A stretch of DNA of 64,000 nt from Lactiplantibacillus brownii (GCF_031085375.1 NZ_JAVCWF010000001.1:1860001-1924000), one strand, 5' to 3'. Positions 9,794-18,484 are shown, numbered from the stretch's first letter. The notes: generated by a model not told the origin, from the sequence alone. Numbers and translations are program-made.

Positions 9794-10963
9794 CTAGTAC
9801 AATTGGCTTAATAACCGCCAATGTTCAAATTGATTATTCTTAATTGCGCTAATTAAGTCTTTCTCCAATTTAGAATATTCCACTTTTACATTTTCTGATA
9901 GAATATTGTTCAAATAAAGCTGTACCAGACCGAATAACCCAAATTGAACTTCTTCACTTAGATACGCCATACGTCTCACCAACATATTCGTCAATTGAAA
10001 AATATAATAGTGAATCAACTCATCTGTCATAACTATATTTAACCGTTTTTGTTCCGACATTAGCCATTCCAAAATGTACAGTGTCTCGATATTCACTAAT
10101 TTCCTAGCACTTCGCTTGGTGAACCCCAACTGATTTGACCGATACTTTACTAAAACCTCATGTCGCACCGAACTTTTTTCAACAAGTGGTATCGTCAAAA
10201 ATGGAATTATCGTATCTTCAAAGTTCAATTTTTCCGGAAACCTAACCTCTTACCATAAAGATGACTTATATATCTTCCCCCATGCGTATCCATGTACTGT
10301 CTTCAGTAACGAACCGTTATCAGGTTGTACTACCACATCTTGTGCTTCATCATCATTGAAATTTTGATAATCAAAGCTGATTAAGTCGAGCCTTTCTGCC
10401 ATTGCTGTGCTTAGTCCTAATTGCAATATGTCCATGTCAATAATGTCATCGGAATCAAGAAACGTCAGATACTTTCCTCGAGAGATTTCAATTCCATGGT
10501 TTCTTGCCGCCGAAATCCCACGATTTGGTTGAAATACTACCCTCAATGATGTATACCTTTGTTGCCAGCTTTCTAGCACACGTCTAAACGGTTCATCTGA
10601 TCCGTCATCAACTATTATCACCTCAATCGAATCCTCAAGATAATCTAACTTTAAACTCTTTAGACACTGATCAATATACTTGTGAGTATCGTACGTTGGA
10701 ATGATTATTGATAAATCTTTTTCCCGATTAGGATTGTAGCTAATATAGTGATTTTTAACTGTTTTCTGTGCGTAATTTCTTTTTAATACGGTTATATATT
10801 CAGAATAATCAATTCCTGAGCGTTCTCTTTTTAATAGGCAACTTCCCTTTATTTTGGCGATGTAGCCTAACATTAAAGCTTTTTCAAGTTTCTTTACAAA
10901 TACAGTATTTGGTAAATAATTTGCTACTGTCGCATGAATACGTGTTTCTAAAATCTTCCCCAT
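9794..10963 (-). pseudogene. GT2 glycosyltransferase broken by one in-frame TAA
   Basis: The ATG at 10,963 (GAGG site) opens a GT2 enzyme with SIIIPTYDTHKYI, VIIVDDGSDEP, NRGISAARNHG and FLDSDD. The frame meets TAA at 10,250-10,252 right after KIYKSSLW, then continues in the same frame with EVRFPEKLNFEDT, a typical continuation of this family, to the stop at 9,794. Without the stop it would be about 389 residues. It is therefore a nonsense mutation and not a frameshift. The N-terminal 237 residues contain the whole GT-A domain and might still be made. Confidence 0.8.
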
Positions 10964-11757
10964 ATCTATACCTCAACAATTTTTTTGCGTTAACGAGACG
11001 TGCTTATATTTATTCCTGTCTCGAACATTATTAAAAATAAACGCACCCACGATAATAAAATAACGATGCTAAATCAAATCACTATTGGTATCCTACAATC
11101 TAAAACCACATTATTTCAGCTAATTATAAAATTTTGCATACAAATCTGTCTCTTTGATAGCCATATAATTACCGGTATGAACACCGTAAGCATTGTAAAA
11201 AAGTGATAATCATCAAATTAAAAGCTATTATATCTTAAAGCGTTTTACAAATCTTAATATCATGCATATTACACGATCCTCAATTTTTCTAACAAATATA
11301 GGTAGCCGATACATTTCGGAAGTGTACAATATGCATTAATAAAATTGATATCACTAACCCTTACGCCCCTGTCTGACACTTCACAACTACATGATCCACA
11401 TATAAACCTAGAGATAGTTATAATAATGTTCTCTCAACCACTAACATTCCAAGTTTTAAAGATTAAACACAAATCTTGTTATAAGATTCCATCTAACAAA
11501 TTCTGTATATCTACACCAATACATTAGCACAAATGCCACCGTCTCTTTTCGTATCCTCCTCTTATAAAAGCAATAAATCATGTGTAACCTATATTTTCTT
11601 GGTTAAATACACCAAAGTCAAGAAGTGTTCAATTAGAATACACATAATTACACTATTTCTGAATTTAAAATTATATAGTGTTCATATATTTAAACCACCG
11701 TCCTTATTTAGTAGTATAGTTATTTTAACAAATAACAAAAATTAGAAGGTACTCATA
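10964..11757. other. Non-coding AT-rich gap between decayed cps genes and the UDG-like gene
   Basis: Almost 800 bases hold only short, low-complexity plus-strand frames without ribosome binding sites and no convincing minus-strand frame. The part just upstream of 11,758 contains a TATAGT that could be a -10 for the UDG-like gene, with no good -35. I read this as degenerate intergenic DNA. Confidence 0.5.
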
Positions 11758-12378
11758 ATGAATAACCAAAAAGTTATCAGTAATCTTAGCCTTGCAGTGC
11801 CAGGAATTGAATATATGACAAGTTGGGCAATCTATGACGTTGCCGATTGGAATAGCGTCAGAACAGAAACTGTAACAAAGAAAATGACAGACTTTGTCAC
11901 ACCATCCACTGAATTATCCACGCGACTAAACTTAGATGGCATGTTTGTCGGTTTAAACTGTTCAGAACGTGGTGTTAGTACCCAAAAGAGTTGGCAAAAC
12001 TTCCATGATACCAGTAGTCGTTCACAAGATTATAAAATTCTTTACATGTTGGCAAATTCAAAATATCAAGGATCATATATGACTGATCTTTTCAAAAACA
12101 TTCCAATCACAAAAAGTTCTACATTCGCCAAGAAAATCAAAACTGAAACATATCATGAACAAGTACAGAATAGCCTAGACATTTTTCAAAAAGAATATAA
12201 CATTATTGACCCCAAAAAGATTTTTTGCTTTGGTGGCCTAGTTACTCGCCTTCTACGAAAAGAAATGAACAATGGAAACCTGACAATTAAAAACAATGTT
12301 GAAATTATTCAGCTATTACACTATGGTGCACGTAAGTCTAAAGGTGCTTTTAAGCAGGAGCAGCACAAACTTGTTTAG
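11758..12378 (+). CDS. Uracil-DNA glycosylase superfamily-like protein
   Basis: This 206-residue protein has AGAAGG 8 bases before the ATG. It is recognisably related to the protein at 50,157-50,741. The shared landmarks in order are MFVGLN (first-motif position, compare VLVGMNPG), NFHDTSSRSQDY (compare NFHGRKQSSDY), YQGSYMTDLFKNI (compare WGAFMTDLASI) and LLHYGARKSKG (compare IPHYSRANG). The order and spacing resemble motifs 1 and 3 of mismatch-specific uracil-DNA glycosylases (GxNPG and HPSxxN). Here GLNCSE replaces GMNPGN, so activity may be altered or lost. It is one of few plus-strand genes in the cps region and sits alone between decayed genes and an IS66. Confidence 0.55.
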   Translation: MNNQKVISNLSLAVPGIEYMTSWAIYDVADWNSVRTETVTKKMTDFVTPSTELSTRLNLDGMFVGLNCSERGVSTQKSWQNFHDTSSRSQDYKILYMLANSKYQGSYMTDLFKNIPITKSSTFAKKIKTETYHEQVQNSLDIFQKEYNIIDPKKIFCFGGLVTRLLRKEMNNGNLTIKNNVEIIQLLHYGARKSKGAFKQEQHKLV

Positions 12379-12518
12379 TTTTTATAAAGTTGGCATTTTA
12401 TCATTTCTAAACCCAATTTATTCACGGAAAATAGTCCAGTGCCTTTGAGTACCACAACGTGGATTTTTTTATGTTTTGGTCTTCAATTCCGAGTAATGTT
12501 CTAGTATCATTATCCATG

Positions 12519-12588
12519 GATATAGTCGCTTTCTTTCTTCTTGAAATGTGGTGTGGATAGACAAAGCCTTGCGACTATGTCTTTTTTT
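12519..12588 (+). terminator. Long hairpin followed by a T run
   Basis: The 11-base arm at 12,519-12,529 (GATATAGTCGC) pairs with 12,571-12,581 (GCGACTATGTC), with one G-T pair, and is followed directly by seven Ts. It could terminate the UDG-like gene, 140 bases upstream. The 41-base loop is long for an ordinary terminator, so it may be a small structured RNA element. Confidence 0.45.
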
Positions 12589-12594
12589 ATCCTC

Positions 12595-12607
12595 ATTTAC
12601 TGCTTAC
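12595..12607. repeat. Solo IS66-type end abutting the IS66-1 end
   Basis: These 13 bases (ATTTACTGCTTAC) are identical to the outer end of IS66-2 (at 16,993-17,005). They face away from IS66-1, whose own end GTAAGCACC starts at 12,611, so two IS66-type ends meet head to head with three bases between them. No matching IS66 coding sequence lies to the left. Confidence 0.5.
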
Positions 12608-14169
12608 TTAGTAAGCACCTACGCTTTGTTTGATATCACCGATTACTTTCGGTTTTAGTTTGAAGTTCCATGGTAAATAAGCCTCTAAATCTGCCGAATT
12701 CGCAAATGTTGGAAGTTGTGGCATGTTTTTTAACAGATATACGAGATAAGCTGACGGATCAACGCTGTTGGCCTTGGCTGACTCAATTAAAGTCATCCAA
12801 ATGGCATTGGCTTTAGCACCAGCTTGGCTAGTACTGAATAACCAATTTTTACGCCCGATGACCAAGGTCTTCATATTTCTTTCCGAGGCATTATTGCTCC
12901 AGTCAACGGAACCATTATTAATGATTTGATTTAACGTGGCCCGTTGGTTTCGAGCATAAACAACGGCCTTGCCTAGGCGACTCTTAGGTAAAACATCGAT
13001 CGTATCGATCCAACACCAAAAACGTTTTAACAGTTTTCGTTGCTGACTGCGTCGACGTCGGCGGCGCACTCGTGGCGATAGATGCTGCCATTTACGCTCA
13101 TTGCTAAACATCTTATTGAGCAATGCCAATGGCGGACTCATCTTAAAGCTTTTACCAGAATTGGCGGCGTCATAGAATTTTCGCCGGACATGAGCCCAAC
13201 AACCAACCCTAATGACTGAATCATCTAAGATATTATAACCGGCATAACCATCGCATTGAAGGGTCCCCGTAAAACCGGCATAAAGTGATTCGGCGAAGCT
13301 ACTGGCACGGCTGGTGCCATAAGCATAAAAGACGCCACGTTTTGCCTGTGCGTAACACTTCGCATCACCCACATATAGGATTCTGATTTGGCAGCTTTAC
13401 CAGGTTCACGTAACACTTCGATTGGCGTTTCATCACCTTGCAGGCAGGGCTGTTGAACCAGTTGCTGACGCAACTGCTCATATAATGGCACCATAATTTG
13501 GCTGACCTTGATCACCCAATTGGCAATAGTTGTCTCACTTAGATCCACGCCGAGGCGCTTCCAATCTTGAAGTTGCCGATACAAAGGTACGCTCAGTTCG
13601 AACTTCTTATGTAATATTTCAGCTATTACTGAAACTGAGGCTAAACTATGTGGTATTAATGCTTTTGGTGCTTGTGATTGAATTAAATGAGCCAAGCCGT
13701 CAATCAATTCACATGATGGGCATTTGTATGTCATTGTGTAGATCTTTTCTCTGTACAGCTTGGCTGGCCGAAAGTGGAGTTCTTCACGGACAAATTTTTT
13801 GCCCACGGTAACTAAGCCGTGTCCGTTTGGACACAGCTTATCCGGCAAATCAATGACAGTCTCTTTGATGGGAACGTTTGGACTTACGACCGCTTGTCGT
13901 GTCCTTTTAACTTTCTTCGCTGGCTGTACTTGATCTGATTGGTTTTCTTGCCCAGTTTGCTCTGGTTCGGTAAAAACACGATTTTCTTCCTCAAATAAAG
14001 AGATTTGATTACCATCAATTTTCTCTGTCTTTTGGCCGAATAGTTTTTTGGTCAAGTAATCAATGATCTCCGCTTGTTCTTTTATTTGCGCTTTTAAACT
14101 AGTAATTTCTTCTTCTGACGTCATCATATAACCACTCATTCTACGTTTTCTTGTTATTGAGTTTATCAT
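12608..14169 (-). pseudogene. tnpC: IS66 tnpC transposase of IS66-1, frameshifted
   Basis: Two overlapping frames (14,169-13,225 and 13,372-12,608) together form one IS66 DDE transposase of about 510 residues. The N-terminal part has a coiled coil, a cysteine-bearing domain and the first catalytic D in QGDETPIEVL. The C-terminal part has the second D in LQCDGYAGYN and the E in SNNASERNMK. The reading switches around 13,330-13,350: one frame ends KSESYMWVMRSVTH and the other goes on AKRGVFYAYGTSRA. IS66 tnpC is normally a single frame, so this is a disabling indel. Confidence 0.8.
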
Positions 14170-14525
14170 AACCTACCACTAACAGAAAGCGGTTTAATTT
14201 TATGAATGGTCGAATCTAGTGACCATCCTCCCAAAAGTCTTGATAATTGTAGATAGGTTAACTTTCGGACTTCATCTTGATTGATCGGCCACTGTAGTCG
14301 GCCGGCTTCAATCCGTTTGTAAAGTAATAGAAAACCATCTTTATCCCAATACAGCGCCTTGAATCGATCTTTGCGGGTACCACAAAATAGATATAAAGCC
14401 TGATTGTATGGATCTAATGCAAATTGTTCCTGTACGACAGTTGCTAGGCCATCAATTCCACGACGTAAGTCGGTCTTGCCACAAACAATATAAACTTGAT
14501 TAATCTTTGCTGGATCAATGAGCAT
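14166..14525 (-). CDS. tnpB: IS66 TnpB (Orf2) accessory protein of IS66-1
   Basis: This 119-residue protein carries the TnpB signature: VYIVCGKTDLRRGIDGLA at about residues 11-28, LYLFCGTRKDRFKALYWD, and GFLLLYKRIEAGRLQWP. TnpB is required for IS66-family transposition, but its biochemical role is poorly known. It overlaps the first codons of tnpC by 4 bases and follows the tnpA remnant. It is intact, unlike its counterpart in IS66-2. Confidence 0.9.
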   Translation of the reverse strand: MLIDPAKINQVYIVCGKTDLRRGIDGLATVVQEQFALDPYNQALYLFCGTRKDRFKALYWDKDGFLLLYKRIEAGRLQWPINQDEVRKLTYLQLSRLLGGWSLDSTIHKIKPLSVSGRL

Positions 14526-14683
14526 TATTGAACACCGCCTTTAAAACTGCATCAACAATGTAGCTGTTTGCCTTGTTGTAACTAATCACAGATTTATTGG
14601 AGTCAACTTTTAATTGAATTGCGCGACTAGGAACAACTGGAGTTGTTGCGAAGGTCTTCTGGGGCATTTTAACCTGAACGATA
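14526..14683 (-). pseudogene. tnpA: 3' part of IS66-1 tnpA, cut by IS66-2
   Basis: The minus strand from 14,683 reads in frame VKMPQKTFATTPVVPSRAIQ and on to a TGA just before tnpB. The missing start is on the far side of IS66-2: an ATG near 17,026 reads MDKQDIV up to the insertion point. Joining the two pieces and counting the duplicated GAACGATA once gives an uninterrupted 60-residue TnpA, the same length as the TnpA of IS66-2. The insertion lies at codons 5-8. Confidence 0.85.
14676..14683. repeat. Target site duplication of IS66-2, left copy
   Basis: GAACGATA here is repeated exactly at 17,007-17,014 on the other side of IS66-2. Eight bases is the known duplication length of the IS66 family. 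Confidence 0.85.
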
Positions 14684-14760
14684 GTAAGCAGTAAATAAGA
14701 TGACGTATTGAAACGCCCCCTCTGGTCACGTATTCTGTGACTAAAGAGGGCGTTGATTTA

Positions 14761-16311
14761 TTAAATGCAGTTTGTCTGTACCTGTTCGGTCCATGGCAAA
14801 TAGGCCTTCAGTTGCTCTTGATTATTGATCATTGGTAACTGAGGAATCTTATTGAGAAGGTATTCGATATATTTAGAAGGGTTAATCCCATTCATTTTTG
14901 CAGTTTCAATTAGGCTTAAAAACAAAGTGTTGGCGTGGGCGCCGGCTTGACTAGTGCTGAACAGCCAGTTTTTACGTCCCATAACTGCTATTTTGATATG
15001 TCTTTCGGCTGTATTATTACTTAACTCAATTTCTGGATCTTCCAAGAAATGCATCAAGTACGCTTGTTGCCCTAGGGCGTATCCAACAGCCCTACCAAGT
15101 CCCGACTTTTCTATTACGGGCGTCTTATTGAGCCAATCGAAGAATTCATCCACGATTGGTTTACTTTTACTTTGCCTAATTTCAAGCCGTTCCTGGAATG
15201 ATTTTGTCTTAAGGTCCTGTTCAATCTTGAATAACCTGTTAATCATATCCAGTGCTACTTTGGCTTTGCCCACGACTTTATTTGGTGTCGGCCCTGTTTC
15301 AATGAATTTTCGGCGAACGTGTGCCCAACATCCTGAACGTTGGATTGTTCCAGGCAAGGTTCCATATGCTTGATAGCCATCACATTGCAGACTGCCAGTA
15401 TAACTGTTGTATAATTTCTGTGCGACCGCACCACTACGGTGCGGATCGTACTTAAAATAAACAACAGGCTTTTTCGCATCCTGAATTGAACAAGCTAACC
15501 AAAGGTATGACATGGTTGTTGCTGATTTTCCTGGTTCATGCAATACCTTATAAGATGTCTCATCGCCATGGATATGTGTTTGTTTCATTAATTCATTCCG
15601 GCATAACTCATTGAGTGGTTGAAGCCATTCCGCAGCTTTAATTAGCCAATTGGCAATTGTAGGTGCTGAAAGGCTAAGACCCAACCGTTGCCAATCCTTA
15701 ACTTGCCGATATCCGGGGACACTGAGTTCATACTTATTGTGAACGATTTCTGCTATAAGTGAAGAGGATGCCAAACTATGTGCAATGACCGGTGTGGGTG
15801 CTGGACTGCTTTTGTAGTATTGATTTGGTTCGTCGGAGTGCCGAATGCGGCTTGGACAACGATATGTATACTGAAAAGTCTGCTTTCTAAACAGTTTGGC
15901 AGGAATAAAGCAGACTTGTTCACGGACGAAACGATGGCCTACACATTGCATTTGAGCATGACAATGCGCACAAAATTTTTCGTCATCTGGGAGGTCTAGT
16001 TCTTCCAGTTCGACCGGAAGGTCTTCACTGACAGTTACTTGCCGTGATGATTTCTTTTTGCGCTGGTAGGTAATAGTTTCGGTTTCTTGGCCAGTTGTCT
16101 CTGGCTGTTCAAAAACACGACTATCTTTAACCTCGTTATTTTTAATAAAGTCATCGAAAATTGATAATTGTCCTGGATCATCGCTCTTTTCTGAGGACTT
16201 TCCAAAACATTTTTGAGTTAATAACTTGATTTGTTCTTCCATTAGTCGTATTTGTTTTCTTTGTTCCTGGATAATATCCCATGCTTCTTCTAATGTTAAT
16301 GTATTTGGCAT
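14761..16311 (-). CDS. tnpC: IS66 TnpC transposase of IS66-2
   Basis: This full-length IS66 DDE transposase has an N-terminal coiled coil (EEAWDIIQEQRKQIRLMEEQ), a cysteine pair (CAHCHAQM) of a zinc-binding domain, catalytic D in IHGDETSYKVL, D in LQCDGYQAYG and E in SNNTAERHIK, and the C-terminal GRKNWLFSTSQAGA. I choose the ATG at 16,311 (MPNTLTLEEAW, 516 residues) because AAGGTG lies just upstream; the longer frame from 16,359 adds non-family sequence. It is the only intact tnpC in the pair and could act on both sets of ends if they are similar enough. Confidence 0.92.
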   Translation of the reverse strand: MPNTLTLEEAWDIIQEQRKQIRLMEEQIKLLTQKCFGKSSEKSDDPGQLSIFDDFIKNNEVKDSRVFEQPETTGQETETITYQRKKKSSRQVTVSEDLPVELEELDLPDDEKFCAHCHAQMQCVGHRFVREQVCFIPAKLFRKQTFQYTYRCPSRIRHSDEPNQYYKSSPAPTPVIAHSLASSSLIAEIVHNKYELSVPGYRQVKDWQRLGLSLSAPTIANWLIKAAEWLQPLNELCRNELMKQTHIHGDETSYKVLHEPGKSATTMSYLWLACSIQDAKKPVVYFKYDPHRSGAVAQKLYNSYTGSLQCDGYQAYGTLPGTIQRSGCWAHVRRKFIETGPTPNKVVGKAKVALDMINRLFKIEQDLKTKSFQERLEIRQSKSKPIVDEFFDWLNKTPVIEKSGLGRAVGYALGQQAYLMHFLEDPEIELSNNTAERHIKIAVMGRKNWLFSTSQAGAHANTLFLSLIETAKMNGINPSKYIEYLLNKIPQLPMINNQEQLKAYLPWTEQVQTNCI

Positions 16312-16391
16312 CGTTTTCACCTTCTTCCAATAAAGTGAATTGTACACGAATAACACCAAGATGACTAGGTGTTTTTAGCCTCTTGGTGTTA

Positions 16392-16748
16392 TTAATATAA
16401 ATTACCAATTTTCGCCGGCCGAACGGTCGACTCAATTGACATTCCCGATAAAAGCCACCGCAATTGTTTAGTGGTCAATTCCATAATATCTTCACGGCTT
16501 CGAGGCCATTGTAGGTGTCCGTTCTCAAAATGCTTGTACAGTAATAGAAAACCGTCGCCTTCCCAGTACAACGCTTTGAAGCGATCACGTCGAACACCAC
16601 AAAACAAGAATAATGCCGGCGCAAAAGGATTTAAATCATATTCTTATTGAACGACCGCTGCCAAGCCGTCGATACCTTTACGTAAATCGGTTCTGCCACA
16701 AACAATGAAAACTTGAGACAAGTGCTCAAAATCAAGGACACTATCCAT
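16392..16748 (-). pseudogene. tnpB: IS66 tnpB of IS66-2 with internal stop codon
   Basis: From the ATG at 16,748 the frame reads MDSVLDFEHLSQVFIVCG and GRTDLRKGIDGLAAVVQ, then TAA at 16,644-16,646, then in the same frame EYDLNPFAPALFLFCGVRRD to the normal C-terminus (118 codons in all). The intact copy in IS66-1 has VVQEQFALDPYNQALYLFCG at this point, so one codon, probably CAA or GAA, has become TAA. IS66-2 may thus depend on the TnpB of IS66-1. Confidence 0.85.
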
Positions 16749-16923
16749 AATTTAAAATGGCTTTCAACAATGTGTCGAGCACCCGTGATTGAATGCCGTT
16801 GTAAATCTCTACAGTACAATCTTTACAATGTAACTGACAAATAACTTGCCTAGTTGAAGATGGCTTCGTAGATGACATTGTTGGCGTATCGCTCAGTGCA
16901 ACTGGAATGATTCTTTCTGACAT
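16741..16923 (-). CDS. tnpA: IS66 TnpA (Orf1) of IS66-2
   Basis: The 60-residue protein from the ATG at 16,923 (MSERIIPVALS) has a strong GGAGG site 9 bases upstream. It ends EIYNGIQSRVLDTLLKAILN, the short hydrophobic/charged C-terminus typical of IS66 TnpA. The longer frame to 16,989 runs into the inverted repeat and is less likely. It overlaps the tnpB start, as is usual in the family. Confidence 0.8.
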   Translation of the reverse strand: MSERIIPVALSDTPTMSSTKPSSTRQVICQLHCKDCTVEIYNGIQSRVLDTLLKAILNYG

Positions 16924-17006
16924 AAAAATTCCTCCATAACTTTGATAACCTAAGGATATCAAGAATATGGAGAACTTAAAATACGTCATCTTATTTACTG
17001 CTTACC

Positions 17007-17014
17007 GAACGATA
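17007..17014. repeat. Target site duplication of IS66-2, right copy
   Basis: This is an exact copy of GAACGATA at 14,676-14,683. On the minus strand it belongs to codons 5-7 of the IS66-1 tnpA start fragment (ATG near 17,026, reading MDKQDIV). Confidence 0.85.
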
Positions 17015-17126
17015 TCTTGTTTATCCATAATAAAAGCCTCACCATTTATTGATGAGGTAATCATATCGTGTATTCGGTGCCAATCATAGACGGTCAGTTA
17101 TTGGGTGCTTATGATACTTCAGGAAT

Positions 17127-17519
17127 TTAGTCAAAAAGTTCCAAGTCTTTTTTTATCTTGGTCGTTGAAATACCTTCTGTCCGTGGCAAATAGATCACTT
17201 GGCAATAGTCTTTCAGAAAATCAAACTTACCTTTCCAATCATCACCCATGACAAAAGTATCAATGTCATTATTTACAACATCACTAATTTTTTGATTCCA
17301 ATCTTTTTCTGGGATTACTTCATTCACATAGCGGATTGCTTCTAAAATATATTTACGATCTTCATAAGACGTATAGGCATGCTTCCCTTTGATTGCATTA
17401 AACTCATCAGTCGACACGCACACAGTCAGATGATCACCTAACGCTTTTGCTCGCTTTAGCAGGCGCACATGTCCTTTATGCAGTAAATCAAATGTTCCAT
17501 AAGTAATTACCTTTTTCAA
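17127..17519 (-). CDS. tagD: Glycerol-3-phosphate cytidylyltransferase
   Basis: This 130-residue nucleotidyltransferase makes CDP-glycerol from CTP and sn-glycerol 3-phosphate. The family motifs are complete: GTFDLLHKGHVRLLKRAK at about residues 8-25 (HxGH) and RTEGISTTKIK near the C-terminus. It is the last gene of cluster 2, downstream of rmlD, and supplies the donor for the CDP-glycerol glycerophosphotransferase at 23,372-24,526. The IS66-1 end lies 15 bases past its stop, so the IS inserted just after the cluster. Confidence 0.92.
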   Translation of the reverse strand: MKKVITYGTFDLLHKGHVRLLKRAKALGDHLTVCVSTDEFNAIKGKHAYTSYEDRKYILEAIRYVNEVIPEKDWNQKISDVVNNDIDTFVMGDDWKGKFDFLKDYCQVIYLPRTEGISTTKIKKDLELFD

Positions 17520-17575
17520 CAGTTTATTCCCCTATCTTTAGCGTTCTAGTATTTCGATAATCTATCGTCTTAAAA

Positions 17576-18421
17576 TTATTCGTTTAAACTACTCAAAAAT
17601 AGATTTAATGCATTTTCCCAACTTGGTATCTTAAAACCTGTTTTCTTAGCCTTATCCAAGCTCATCACCGAATGCCGTGGCCGGTAAGCTTTCTGCGGAA
17701 ATTCTGCTGACGTTACAGGTGCTACTTCAACATTAGTATCTTTCAAGATTTCCTTAGCGAATTCATACCAAGTTGCTTGCCCATCATTGCTGAGTTGATA
17801 AGTCCCATAGGACGCATCCACATTCAATAAATGGACCATAAATTCAGCTAACGTCCGCGTCCAAGTTGGCCGTCCCAGCTGATCATTGACCACTGTTAAT
17901 TTTGCATGTGTCTTTGCTAAGTTTTGCATGGTGAATACAAAGTTATGGCCAAATTCACCAAATACCCAACTGGTTCTAACAATATAAGCTTTAGCACCAC
18001 TATTCGTTACTGCTTGCTCACCAGCCCATTTAGCACGCCCATATTCATTCTTAGGATTCTTAGAATCATCTTCCAAGTATTCGGTCTGTTTCGTGCCGTC
18101 AAAGACATAGTCTGTTGAAATATAAATTAGTTTCGTATCAGTCTCAGCAGCAACTTCGGCCAAGTTCTTCGTGCCATCCACATTTACCTTCCAATTTAAT
18201 TCCTTACCTTCGTCTTCAGCCTTGTCGACAGCGGTATACGCTGCAGCATCTAAGATCACTTCTGGCTTTAGTTCAGCTACTTTGGCACTGACGGCGGCTT
18301 TATCAGTAATGTCTAAGGCTGACACATCCAAAGCATCAAAAGACCAATTTAATTCGTTCAATAAACGTTGTAATTCTTGACCAAGTTGACCTTTTGCGCC
18401 AACAATCATTGCTTTTGCCAT
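17576..18421 (-). CDS. rmlD: dTDP-4-dehydrorhamnose reductase RmlD
   Basis: This enzyme catalyses the last step of dTDP-L-rhamnose synthesis, the NAD(P)H reduction of dTDP-4-keto-rhamnose. The 281-residue protein from the ATG at 18,421 (MAKAMIVGAKGQLG) has a strong GGAGG site. It has the Rossmann motif GAKGQLGQEL, the STDYVFDG segment and the catalytic YGRAKWAGE (YxxxK). The longer frame to 18,463 adds non-family residues. It is part of the rmlACBD block. Confidence 0.93.
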   Translation of the reverse strand: MAKAMIVGAKGQLGQELQRLLNELNWSFDALDVSALDITDKAAVSAKVAELKPEVILDAAAYTAVDKAEDEGKELNWKVNVDGTKNLAEVAAETDTKLIYISTDYVFDGTKQTEYLEDDSKNPKNEYGRAKWAGEQAVTNSGAKAYIVRTSWVFGEFGHNFVFTMQNLAKTHAKLTVVNDQLGRPTWTRTLAEFMVHLLNVDASYGTYQLSNDGQATWYEFAKEILKDTNVEVAPVTSAEFPQKAYRPRHSVMSLDKAKKTGFKIPSWENALNLFLSSLNE

Positions 18422-18484
18422 TATACTTTCCTCCTGAAAAAACAAGCGAACTGTCATTAACAATTCGCTTGCCTATTGTTGTTT

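Larger units (their letters stand above)
14684..17006 (-). mobile_element. IS66-family element IS66-2, inserted into IS66-1
   Basis: The 2.3-kb element has 23-base perfect inverted ends: 14,684-14,706 begins GTAAGCAGTAAATAAGATGA and 16,983-17,005 is its reverse complement. It carries tnpA (16,923-16,741), tnpB (16,748-16,392) and tnpC (16,311-14,761). It is flanked by the 8-bp repeat GAACGATA; one extra base (17,006) lies between the right end and its target copy. tnpA and tnpC look intact, while tnpB has an in-frame stop. Confidence 0.88.
12611..17112 (-). mobile_element. IS66-family element IS66-1, interrupted by a second IS66
   Basis: Three IS66-type genes lie on the minus strand: tnpA (split), tnpB and tnpC. 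The likely ends are GTAAGCACCTA at 12,611 and the inverted ATAAGCACCCA ending at 17,112, with 9 of 11 bases matching; GTAAGC is the usual IS66 end. After removing the inserted IS66-2 (14,684-17,006) and one target copy, the element is about 2.2 kb. I see no 8-bp target duplication around its own ends. The tnpC frameshift and split tnpA make it inactive on its own. Confidence 0.7.

Noticed and set aside
10768..11745. Several plus-strand open frames of 60-88 codons in the AT-rich gap.
   Set aside because: They have no ribosome binding site, no family resemblance and a composition expected of AT-rich non-coding DNA.
11186..12607. A possible IS66-end-bounded passenger element carrying the UDG-like gene (GTAAGCATTGTAAA at 11,186 and the inverted GTAAGCAGTAAA end at 12,607).
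   Set aside because: Only seven end bases match without gaps, and no 8-bp duplication flanks the segment (TGAACACC versus TTAGTAAG), so chance is a sufficient explanation.
12603..17120. An 8-bp target duplication around IS66-1 itself.
   Set aside because: CTTACTTA on the left and GATACTTC on the right do not match in any nearby register; the ends or the target may have been altered later.
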